Part shown: positions 1 to 6,581 of the stretch, piece by piece
Numbering within the stretch: position 1 is the first letter of the stretch
Layout of the letters: every line of letters starts with the position of its first letter
Source of the DNA: Deltaproteobacteria bacterium
GTDB lineage: Bacteria > Desulfobacterota > Deferrimicrobia > Deferrimicrobiales > Deferrimicrobiaceae
Length of the DNA stretch: 11,027 nt
Reading direction: 5' to 3'
Assembly: GCA_021802685.1 (NCBI GenBank)
Contig: JAJZRM010000056.1
Coordinates: 1-11,027, forward strand
Made by a program: the position numbers and the translations under genes
Notes under the pieces: model-generated
What the model saw: the letters and a program-made list of their open reading frames with translations, nothing else
Told to the model about the DNA's origin: nothing
Databases searched by the model: none

Positions 1-1
1 A

Positions 2-634
2 GGGTTCAATCACGTGACCTTCCACCCCAACGGGGAGATTTCTGTCCACCCAGTGATCCTGCCGGCGGAGAGGATCAAGGAACTGAACTCCCACCTGATG
101 CTCTTCTATACCGGCATCAAGCGGACAGCCGCCAACGTGGCTGACAGCTTCGTGAATGAAATCGAGGCGAAGAAGCGCCAGCTCCGGATCATGAAGGACC
201 TCGTCGAGGAAAGCCTCTCCCTCCTGAACAGCGGAGAGGACATCCGGGGATTCGGAGAGTTGATGCACGAGGCCTGGGCGGCAAAGCGCAGTCTGAGCCT
301 TGCGGTGTCGAACGGGCACGTGGACAAGATCTACGGGAGAGCCATCGAGGCGGGAGCCATCGGTGGGAAGCTGACCGGCGCCGGCGGTGGCGGCTTCATG
401 CTGATCTTTGTGCCTCCAGGGCGCCAGCAGGAGGTGCGGGATGCGCTATCGGATCTCATCTATGTACCGTTCCAGTTCGACTTCGCAGGGAGCCAGATCA
501 TCTACCACACACGCGAGGAGGATTTCAGCAACATCGAGTCCGAGCGGGGCCGCCAGACGATCACCGGTTTCCAGGAGTTGAGTGATATCCAGGCTTGCGA
601 GCGCCTCGAGACCTTGAGGAGGGATGGGGAATGA
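2..634 (+). CDS. hddA: D-glycero-D-manno-heptose 7-phosphate kinase, HddA-like (GHMP kinase), 5'-truncated
   Basis: The gene enters from the left edge: the frame is open from base 2 (reading GFNHVTFHPNG) and gives 210 residues before the TGA at 632-634. HddA kinases are usually about 330-350 residues, so the N-terminal third, with the ATP-binding GHMP motif, lies outside the window. What remains is the C-terminal GHMP half, including the glycine-rich motif 3, GGKLTGAGGGGFM, encoded at 362-400, and an HLMLFYTGIKR stretch that suits sugar 1-kinases of this family. HddA phosphorylates D-glycero-D-manno-heptose 7-phosphate at C1 in the cytoplasm, on the way to GDP-heptose. Related GHMP enzymes (fucokinase-like, galactokinase-like) are the alternatives; the heptose assignment rests on overall resemblance. 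The stop overlaps the next start in ATGA, so the two genes are translationally coupled. Confidence 0.82.
   Translation, partial: GFNHVTFHPNGEISVHPVILPAERIKELNSHLMLFYTGIKRTAANVADSFVNEIEAKKRQLRIMKDLVEESLSLLNSGEDIRGFGELMHEAWAAKRSLSLAVSNGHVDKIYGRAIEAGAIGGKLTGAGGGGFMLIFVPPGRQQEVRDALSDLIYVPFQFDFAGSQIIYHTREEDFSNIESERGRQTITGFQELSDIQACERLETLRRDGE
616..623 (+). promoter_or_regulatory. Ribosome binding site fixing the epimerase start
   Basis: GAGGAGGG lies 7 bases before the ATG at 631, inside the 3' end of the kinase gene. It favours the 631 start over an in-frame start near 595, which would add 12 residues (MRAPRDLEEGWG) that look unlike an RmlC N-terminus. Confidence 0.7.
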
Positions 635-1146
635 ACGTCCGGAAGACGACGCTGAACAAGGTTCTTCTGTTTCAGCCGGAGGTGTTCGAGGACCATCGCG
701 GAGAGTACGTCGAGCTCTACAACCGGGAAGCATTCTCCCGCGCGGGTCTGCCGCTCGAATTCGTCCAAGACGACGTCTCTGTCTCCTCCAGGGATGTGCT
801 GCGGGGGATCCATGGGGACCGCGTCACCTGGAAGCTGGTCTCCTGCCTGCTCGGGCGGTTCTACCTCGTCGTCGTCAACTGCGACGAATCCTCCGCCGCA
901 TTCGGTAAATGGGAGGCGTTCACCCTGTCCGAGAGGAACCGGCATCAGATCCTCGTTCCCCCCCTGCACGGGCTGGGACACCTGGCGCTGTCGGACCGTA
1001 TCATGTTCCATTACAAGCAGACGACCTATTACGACCCGTCCCAACAGTTCACGTATACGTGGAACGACCCGCGTTTCGCAATCTGGTGGCCGGTTAAGTC
1101 GCCGGTGCTGTCGCGGCGGGACGAGGCGGGACGTTATGCCGATTAG
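631..1146 (+). CDS. RmlC/RfbC-family nucleotide-sugar 3,5-epimerase (cupin)
   Basis: This 171-residue protein has the normal size for the RmlC cupin family, which epimerises C3 and C5 of 4-keto nucleotide sugars. Catalytic positions appear intact: His61 in RGIHGD, Tyr128 in FHYK and Asp164 in VLSRRD, matching the family's His-Asp dyad and active-site Tyr. Other family marks are LVPPLHGLGHLAL and YDPSQQFTYTWNDPRF followed by WWP. The strand after the catalytic His reads HGD rather than the HYQ usual in dTDP-4-keto-rhamnose epimerases, and WKLV replaces the usual GKLV. From memory, similar variants occur in epimerases of GDP-heptose pathways such as those of Campylobacter capsule, which would fit the neighbouring heptose kinase. 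The exact substrate is therefore inferred. The start is the ATG overlapping the kinase stop, backed by a strong ribosome binding site. Confidence 0.85.
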   Translation: MNVRKTTLNKVLLFQPEVFEDHRGEYVELYNREAFSRAGLPLEFVQDDVSVSSRDVLRGIHGDRVTWKLVSCLLGRFYLVVVNCDESSAAFGKWEAFTLSERNRHQILVPPLHGLGHLALSDRIMFHYKQTTYYDPSQQFTYTWNDPRFAIWWPVKSPVLSRRDEAGRYAD

Positions 1147-1167
1147 TCGCCGCGAAGCGCGGGCAGG

Positions 1168-1174
1168 GGGAGGG
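1168..1174 (+). promoter_or_regulatory. Ribosome binding site fixing the transketolase N-half start
   Basis: GGGAGGG ends 3 bases before the ATG at 1178. An in-frame ATG at 1136 would overlap the epimerase and add 14 residues, but the 1178 start has the better purine tract and avoids an Arg/Gly-rich tail that does not look like a transketolase N-terminus. Confidence 0.5.
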
Positions 1175-1177
1175 AAG

Positions 1178-2014
1178 ATGAGCGGCGCGATCCCGTTGGC
1201 GTTGGAGTGCATCAGGGAAAAAGCGGATTGGGTGCGCCGTCAGACGCTCCTGCTCCATCGCCGATCCCCCGAGACGCGGCTTGCTTCATCGCTTTCCTGC
1301 GTCGAGATCCTCACCGTCCTTTATTACGGAGGATTCATTCGATTTGACGCCCTTGAACCGCTACGGGAAGACCGGGACCGGCTTGTCATCAGCAAGGGGC
1401 ACGGCTCGATTTCCTTCTTTCCGATCCTTTCGGACCTCGGATTTATCGACTCCTCTGAACTTGACAAGATCGCCCGGCCGGACGGGATACTCAAAGCCAT
1501 TCCCGACCCGCTCATCCCAGGGTACGAAACGCTGAATGGCTCCCTTGGGCAGGGGCTGGGCGTGGCGTGCGGGATGGCGCTGGGGATCAAGCATCGCGGG
1601 ACCGGTCAGAAGGTGTTCGTCCTCTCCGGGGACGGAGAGCTGTACGAGGGGTCGGTATGGGAAGCGGCCATGTTCGCAGCGCACCACCGGCTGGGCGACC
1701 TCGTGATGATCATCGACAACAACGGCCGGAGCATGCTCGATTACTGCCGGAACATCATGGATCTTGGCCCTCTCGATGCACTCTTCCGGGCGTTCGGGTG
1801 GGAGACGCTGGTCGTGGATGGCCACGACATCGGTGCGCTTGCGACCTGCTACAGAGAGGCACTTGCCAACCGCTCTGGACGTCCCTGCGTCGTCGTTGCG
1901 AACACGGTGAAGGGGAAGGGGGTCCCCTCCCTCGAAGGGGACGCACTGGCTCACATCCGAATGCTTGCTCCGCTCGAGGTCGACAGGATCCTGGAGTGCG
2001 CAAATGGGGAGTGA
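1178..2014 (+). CDS. Transketolase, N-terminal (ThDP-binding) subunit
   Basis: This 278-residue protein is the N-terminal half of a split transketolase, binding thiamine diphosphate and Mg2+. The ThDP signature is clear: GDGE at residues 151-154 and the closing DNN at 180-182, about 28 residues apart. The family's SKGHGS loop, whose His contacts the cofactor, is at 72-77, and GSLGQGLGVACGMALG precedes the signature. The length is that of two-gene transketolases rather than the ~660-residue single-chain form; the next gene supplies the other half. The active site of such enzymes forms at the interface of the two halves. In this setting it may make sedoheptulose 7-phosphate as heptose precursor, or transfer a two-carbon ketol unit to a keto-sugar; the sequence cannot tell which. 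The start is taken at 1178, with 1136 as an alternative. Confidence 0.9.
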   Translation: MSGAIPLALECIREKADWVRRQTLLLHRRSPETRLASSLSCVEILTVLYYGGFIRFDALEPLREDRDRLVISKGHGSISFFPILSDLGFIDSSELDKIARPDGILKAIPDPLIPGYETLNGSLGQGLGVACGMALGIKHRGTGQKVFVLSGDGELYEGSVWEAAMFAAHHRLGDLVMIIDNNGRSMLDYCRNIMDLGPLDALFRAFGWETLVVDGHDIGALATCYREALANRSGRPCVVVANTVKGKGVPSLEGDALAHIRMLAPLEVDRILECANGE

Positions 2015-2018
2015 CGGA

Positions 2019-2981
2019 ATGCTGATGCGGGATGTCCTGATCCACCGCATCCATAAGGGGATGCGGGAGGACGAAAAGATCTTCCTTTTGACGGCCGACA
2101 TGGGGGCGCCCGCCCTCGACCGTCTCCTGGTGGAGTTTCCCGACCGGTGCATCAATGTGGGGATTGCGGAGCAGAACCTCGTTTCCGTGGCGACGGGTCT
2201 TTCGCTTGAGGGGTTCACGGTCTTCGCCTACGGAATTGCCCCATTCATCACCATGCGGGCCTACGACCAGACTCGGGTCGGATTGTCCCTTCTGTCCCAT
2301 CTACGGGCATTGAACGTGATCCTCCTCGGAGTTGGCGTCGGGTTCAGCTACGAGGTTTCCGGTCCGACCCACCATTGCGTGGAAGACCTGACCATCATGA
2401 GGCTTCTGCCGAATATGGCGGTCTGCTCGCCTGGAGACGGGGCCACCGTGGAAGCGTTCTACGAGTTCGCGCTGACCGAGCCCGGTCCCAAGTATCTCCG
2501 GCTCGACGCAAAGCCGGCTCCCGCGATCTACGAGAGTATTTCGGAGGTCGACTTCCGCCGCGGCTTCCATGAATTCCCGGGTTCCGGTGATGCGTGCATC
2601 GTTTCCACCGGGTACCCGACGCAGAGAGCGCTCCGGCTCCGGGAGGAGATGGAACGCGAGGGAGTCCGCATCGGGGTGGTTGATATGTTCCTGCTCCAGC
2701 CTATGGACGATGCCGCGTTGGCGAAAGTCCTGTACAAATACCGCCGGATCTTCTCCTTCGAAGAGTCGTTCATCGGCAAAGGAGGCCTCGACGCCCTCGT
2801 GTCGAACGTCCTACGGCGATTTGGGGTTCCCGCGACGCTTGAAAGCTTCGGACTTTCCGGGGGCTACGTGTTCGAAAACGGGGGGCGGGAGCACCTCTAC
2901 AGGGTCTACGGAATGGACGATGAATCGATCCTCGGAAGGCTCCGGTCCGTTCCCTCCCCGCCATTCCGGATTCCGGCGTAG
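2019..2981 (+). CDS. Transketolase, C-terminal (pyrimidine-binding) subunit
   Basis: This 320-residue protein is the partner of the upstream gene and carries the transketolase pyrimidine-binding and C-terminal domains. Glu51 in NVGIAEQN is the conserved residue that activates ThDP, FAYGIAPFITMRAYDQTR follows as the pyrimidine-binding stretch, and the GPTHHCVEDL loop (His118, His119) corresponds to the substrate-binding histidine loop of the family. The C-terminal domain (from about residue 185) shows the usual IVSTGYPTQRALRL and FSFEESFIGKGG motifs. Two starts are possible: 2004 (overlapping the upstream stop by 11 bases, GGAG 7 bases before it) and 2019 (GGGGAG 6 bases before it). The later one is chosen because MLMRDVL matches how this family normally begins, but 2004 would add only five residues. 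Both halves together should form one active enzyme. Confidence 0.9.
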   Translation: MLMRDVLIHRIHKGMREDEKIFLLTADMGAPALDRLLVEFPDRCINVGIAEQNLVSVATGLSLEGFTVFAYGIAPFITMRAYDQTRVGLSLLSHLRALNVILLGVGVGFSYEVSGPTHHCVEDLTIMRLLPNMAVCSPGDGATVEAFYEFALTEPGPKYLRLDAKPAPAIYESISEVDFRRGFHEFPGSGDACIVSTGYPTQRALRLREEMEREGVRIGVVDMFLLQPMDDAALAKVLYKYRRIFSFEESFIGKGGLDALVSNVLRRFGVPATLESFGLSGGYVFENGGREHLYRVYGMDDESILGRLRSVPSPPFRIPA

Positions 2982-2997
2982 CGGTGAAAGGGTGACG

Positions 2998-4539
2998 ATG
3001 GAACGGTCCGTGGATTTGTTGTTGATCAACCCGGGGGGCAGGGGGCAATCCTACCAGGGCCTCGGAGAATCACTTTCCGCGATCGAGCCGCCGGTGTGGG
3101 CGGGACTTCTCGCGACGTTCACGCGGCTGCGCGGCCGATCCGTTGCTGTCCTCGACGCTAACGCGGAAAATCTGTCTCCTGCCGAGGTGGTGGAACGTGT
3201 GCAACGGAAATCCCCGCGTCTGACCACCGTTGTGGTCTACGGCCATAACCCGTCCGCATCGACGCAGGTCATGCCGGCCGCCGGGGAGATCTGTCGCGAG
3301 ATTCGTACCCGCGGTTCTGAAACGGCGACCTTGCTCGTTGGAGGCCACGTCGCCGCGCTCCCGGAACGGACTCTCCGGGAGGAGACGGTGGATTACGTCT
3401 GCGACGGAGAGGGGCCGTACACGATCGTCGGTCTCCTTGACGCGCTCCACTCGACGGGCGTGCGGGGAGTGGAATCGGTCCCCGGGCTCTGGTACCGGAT
3501 TGGGAAGGAGATACGTCACACTCCCCCTGCGCCGCTGGTCGGAGACCTCGACGGAGAGATGCCGGGCGTGGCGTGGGACCTCCTCCCAATGGAAAAATAC
3601 CGGGCGCACAATTGGCACTGTTTCGGCGAGATGTCCCGGACTCCGTATGCGTCCATTTACACTTCCCTCGGATGTCCTTTTCGCTGCGCCTTCTGCTGTA
3701 TCCAGGCGCCCTTCCGGGCGGGGGCATCCGATTCGGGCAATGGCGATGTTCCGAATTCCTACAGGATGTGGAAGCCCGAAACGGTGATCCGGCAGATCGA
3801 CACGCTGGTGAAGGAATACGGGGTCCGCAATTTAAAGTTCGCCGATGAACTGTTCGTGCTCCATCCGACGCACGTCGATGGGATCTGCGATCTCATCCTC
3901 CAGCGGGGATATGACCTGAACATCTGGGCGTATGCCCGTGTGGACACGATCCGTCCGGAGATGCTTCCCGTGATGCGGAGGGCCGGCATCCGATGGCTCG
4001 CGCTCGGCATAGAGACGGCCAGCGCCCGGGTTCGTAAAGACGCGAGGAAGGGATACCGGACGGAGAGGATTCGGGAAGCGGTAGCCTCCATCCATGGGGC
4101 GGGGATCCATATCATCGGAAATTTCATCTTTGGCCTCCCCGAAGACGACGGGGGCACCTTGAGGGAGACTCTGGATCTGGCCAAGGATTTGAATTGCGAA
4201 TTCGCAAACTTCAATTGTGCCATGGCGTACCCAGGGTCCGCCTTGTACGATACGGCGTTGAGGGAAGGCTGGCCCCTCCCTGAAAAGTGGGGAGGGTATT
4301 CCCAGTATTCGCTCGATTCCAGGCCCCTGCGCACGCGTTCCCTGCCTGGGGAAACCATTCTCCGTTTTCGCGACCGGGCATTCGAAGCCTATTTCTCCAA
4401 TCCGACATATCTGGCAATGATGCGGAGGACCTTCGGCGGAGCGTGCCATTCTCAACTGAAGGAGATGGTTTCCCACAAACTGGACCGGCAACCTCGCTCT
4501 GATGTTCGTTGCGAACGGAAGGGGGCGGGGGGGAGATGA
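2998..4539 (+). CDS. B12-binding-type radical SAM protein (first of two)
   Basis: The 513-residue protein has the two-part layout of cobalamin-type radical SAM enzymes. Residues 1 to about 150 form a B12-binding-like Rossmann domain (LLINPGGRG at the start, LLVGGHVAALPERTL and VCDGEGPY further on), without the DxHxxG lower-ligand motif, as is common in this subgroup. The radical SAM core follows, with Cys226, Cys230 and Cys233 in CPFRCAFC ligating the [4Fe-4S] cluster, then LGIETAS and IGNFIFGLPED. A further Cys (234) directly follows the cluster motif. Members are relatives of the BchE/methyltransferase group and catalyse methylation at unactivated carbon or phosphorus, ring formation or other rearrangements. 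Here a modification of the sugar is a reasonable guess, but no substrate can be read from the sequence. The start is ATG 2998, 16 bases after the transketolase gene, with AAAGGG upstream. Its stop overlaps the next start (ATGA, 4536-4539). Confidence 0.88.
   Translation: MERSVDLLLINPGGRGQSYQGLGESLSAIEPPVWAGLLATFTRLRGRSVAVLDANAENLSPAEVVERVQRKSPRLTTVVVYGHNPSASTQVMPAAGEICREIRTRGSETATLLVGGHVAALPERTLREETVDYVCDGEGPYTIVGLLDALHSTGVRGVESVPGLWYRIGKEIRHTPPAPLVGDLDGEMPGVAWDLLPMEKYRAHNWHCFGEMSRTPYASIYTSLGCPFRCAFCCIQAPFRAGASDSGNGDVPNSYRMWKPETVIRQIDTLVKEYGVRNLKFADELFVLHPTHVDGICDLILQRGYDLNIWAYARVDTIRPEMLPVMRRAGIRWLALGIETASARVRKDARKGYRTERIREAVASIHGAGIHIIGNFIFGLPEDDGGTLRETLDLAKDLNCEFANFNCAMAYPGSALYDTALREGWPLPEKWGGYSQYSLDSRPLRTRSLPGETILRFRDRAFEAYFSNPTYLAMMRRTFGGACHSQLKEMVSHKLDRQPRSDVRCERKGAGGR
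4519..4535 (+). other. G-rich tract at the junction of the two radical SAM genes
   Basis: AAGGGGGCGGGGGGGAG, with a run of seven G at 4527-4533, covers the last codons of the first radical SAM gene and serves as the purine-rich region before the start of the second. One extra G in this run would put the first gene in frame with the second. Confidence 0.6.
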
Positions 4540-6524
4540 ATGGCGTGGGATTGCGGAACGTGTACCTGAATGAGTACAACGTGATGTTGGATCGAACTAC
4601 GTATCTTCCCATCGTCTCCGGATTGTTGCAGGCGTACGCGGATACGCGGCCCTTCGTGGCGGACCAGTACCGCTTCATGCCGGCCCTTTTTCTCAGGGAG
4701 GATCCGGAGCGGATCCTCGGGCGTTACGATGAGCCGGTCGTAGCAGGGTTCTCCACCTTCATGTGGAACGAGCAGCTCTGCCTACGGGTTGCGGAAGGGG
4801 TCAAGAGGAGGTTCCCGGGTTGTTTCGTCCTGTTCGGGGGAAGGCAAATCCCCGGAAACGGGACGGCTTACCTTCGGGAACACCCCTTCCTCGACGCGAC
4901 GGTTTCTGGGGAGGGAGAGGAGTCTTTTGCCGACATCCTCGAACGGCTTGCGGCCACCCGGGACATGTCCGGAATCCCCGGCGTCTCGTGGAGGAACCCC
5001 CGGACAGGGGAGATCATCGCGAACCGGGAGGAGCGTCCGTTTGACCCGAACATCGACCGTTTCGTCTCTCCATACCTTTCCGGGATCTTCCGTCCGCTGT
5101 TGGAAACGAACATGGATATCGAATTCCAGGCGATCCTCCAGACCAACCGCGGATGTCCGTTCACCTGCGCCTACTGTTCTTGGATGAAAGGTCCGCGGAT
5201 GCGATATTTCTCCATGGAGCGAATCGCGTCGGAGATCGACTGGTGCGCCAGCAACCGGATCCGGTACATTTTCAACGCCGATTCGAACTTCGGAATTCAC
5301 AAGAGGGATCTCGATGTGGCGCGTCATCTGGTGGAGGTGAAGGAAAGGCACGGGTTCCCCGAAAAGTTCCGCTCCTGTTTTACGAAGAATGCGGACGAGA
5401 GGATCTTCGAGCTGGCCATGCTCCTGAACAAGAGCCGGCTCGAGAAGGGGATCACCCTAAGTTTCCAGAGCCTCAACGAGACGGCATTGAGGAACGTCGG
5501 AAGGCAGAACATTCGCCTGTCGACCTACAGGAATCTCCTCAGGAAAATGAACTCGCAAAACGTCCCGGTCTATACGGAGCTGATCCTCGGGCTGCCAGGG
5601 GAAACATCCGCCAGCTGGATCGAGGGTGTGGAGCGCATTTTCCAGTCCGGGCTGAAGGGGCAACTCTTCGTCTATCCGTGCGAAGTCTATCCGAACACCG
5701 GCATATCGGATCAGAAGTACCGCAGGAAACACGGGCTTGTCACCCGCAGGATCCTCTTGACCGAAATCCACGGTTCCGTCCGGGAGGAACAGTCCGTCCC
5801 GGAGTATCAGGAGATCATCGTCTCCACGAGCGACATGCCCTTGGACGAGTGGCGGCGGATGCTGGTTTTTTCCTGCGTGACCATGCTTCTGTGGAGCTTG
5901 AAGCTCGGGATTTTCCTGCTGAAGTACTTGGCTGCAAGGTTTTCCGTCAAGATCACGGACTTCGTGATCTTCCTGATTGCGGAAGCCAACGGACCGGTCA
6001 TCCGGGGGGAATTGGAATTCTTGGGCGACCGCATGGAGAGGATCGTCTCCAACGGGGAGGGAAGAGGGGTGGATCTTCCGGAATTCGGAGGGATCTACTG
6101 GGATCTCGAAGAAGCCTGTTTCCTGAGGGTTTCCCGGGAATGCGAAGCGTTCTACCGCGAATTGTCCGTCCTGGCATCGGAGTATCTGGAGCGGGAAGGC
6201 GTCCGATGCGACCCGGAGGAATTGAAGGAGGTCATCCGCTACCAAAGGATCCGTTCTTCTCTGCTGGACGTAACGGAAAACAAGATGGTCCGATTCCAAT
6301 ATGATGTGCCGGGGTACATCGACAAGGTCATGAATGGGGAGGAGCCTGCCCTTTCTAGAGAGCACCGGGAGATGGAGGTCCAAACCCGGGGGTTCGGGGA
6401 CGACCTGGTACGGTTTGCCAGGGAAACCATCCTCTGGGGGAGGAAGAGCGACAATCTGTTGAATCCGGTTCGGTTGACGGAAATGGCCGGGGAAGGCGGG
6501 AGGGAACGATGCCGTATCTCCTGA
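4536..6524 (+). CDS. B12-binding-type radical SAM protein (second), with long C-terminal extension
   Basis: This 662-residue protein is a second, divergent radical SAM enzyme. Its N-terminal ~170 residues resemble the B12-binding fold (VVAGFSTFMWN, VLFGGRQIPG, VSGEGEESF), again without DxHxxG. Cys207, Cys211 and Cys214 in CPFTCAYC mark the iron-sulphur site; ELILGLPGETS lies later in the core. The core ends near residue 410. Beyond it are about 250 residues not explained by the standard domains, opening with a strongly hydrophobic stretch at about 442-466 (from MLVFSCVTMLLW) that could be a membrane-associated helix or a buried core. The start is the ATG overlapping the previous stop; an upstream ATG at 4509 is less likely because MRTEGGGGE is an out-of-frame reading of the previous gene's tail. 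Co-transcription with the first radical SAM gene suggests consecutive or joint action on one substrate, which is inference. Confidence 0.87.
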   Translation: MNGVGLRNVYLNEYNVMLDRTTYLPIVSGLLQAYADTRPFVADQYRFMPALFLREDPERILGRYDEPVVAGFSTFMWNEQLCLRVAEGVKRRFPGCFVLFGGRQIPGNGTAYLREHPFLDATVSGEGEESFADILERLAATRDMSGIPGVSWRNPRTGEIIANREERPFDPNIDRFVSPYLSGIFRPLLETNMDIEFQAILQTNRGCPFTCAYCSWMKGPRMRYFSMERIASEIDWCASNRIRYIFNADSNFGIHKRDLDVARHLVEVKERHGFPEKFRSCFTKNADERIFELAMLLNKSRLEKGITLSFQSLNETALRNVGRQNIRLSTYRNLLRKMNSQNVPVYTELILGLPGETSASWIEGVERIFQSGLKGQLFVYPCEVYPNTGISDQKYRRKHGLVTRRILLTEIHGSVREEQSVPEYQEIIVSTSDMPLDEWRRMLVFSCVTMLLWSLKLGIFLLKYLAARFSVKITDFVIFLIAEANGPVIRGELEFLGDRMERIVSNGEGRGVDLPEFGGIYWDLEEACFLRVSRECEAFYRELSVLASEYLEREGVRCDPEELKEVIRYQRIRSSLLDVTENKMVRFQYDVPGYIDKVMNGEEPALSREHREMEVQTRGFGDDLVRFARETILWGRKSDNLLNPVRLTEMAGEGGRERCRIS

Positions 6525-6574
6525 TCGGCAAACCGGCGACCGCGTTTTCCATGACCGACGCGAAACGCACCTGA
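6509..6574 (+). CDS. Possible 21-residue leader-like peptide, doubtful
   Basis: A short frame, beginning MPYLLIGKPATAF, starts at an ATG preceded by GGGAGGG four bases upstream, overlaps the end of the second radical SAM gene by 16 bases, and stops 7 bases before the methyltransferase start. No family is recognised. It occupies most of the only noticeable gap in the window. The methyltransferase ATG at 6582 has only a weak site of its own (GAAGCG), so translation of this frame could carry ribosomes to it. It may equally be chance or the stub of a lost gene. Confidence 0.25.
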   Translation: MPYLLIGKPATAFSMTDAKRT

Positions 6575-6581
6575 AGCGCGA

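Noticed and set aside
1136..1177. Earlier start for the transketolase N-half at ATG 1136
   Set aside because: It would overlap the epimerase gene and add an Arg/Gly-rich leader; the 1178 ATG has a better purine tract. Not fully excluded.
1361..2218. 285-codon minus-strand frame across the transketolase junction
   Set aside because: It covers both transketolase halves in antisense, with no family resemblance.
5153..6304. 383-codon plus-strand frame inside the second radical SAM gene
   Set aside because: It is out of frame within a gene having a clear CxxxCxxC motif; its Arg/Gly-rich translation is typical of a shifted GC-rich frame.
6542..6568. Inverted repeat GCGTTT ... AAACGC as a terminator or regulatory hairpin
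   Set aside because: The stem is only six pairs with a loop of about 15 bases and no T-run follows, so it does not look like a terminator.
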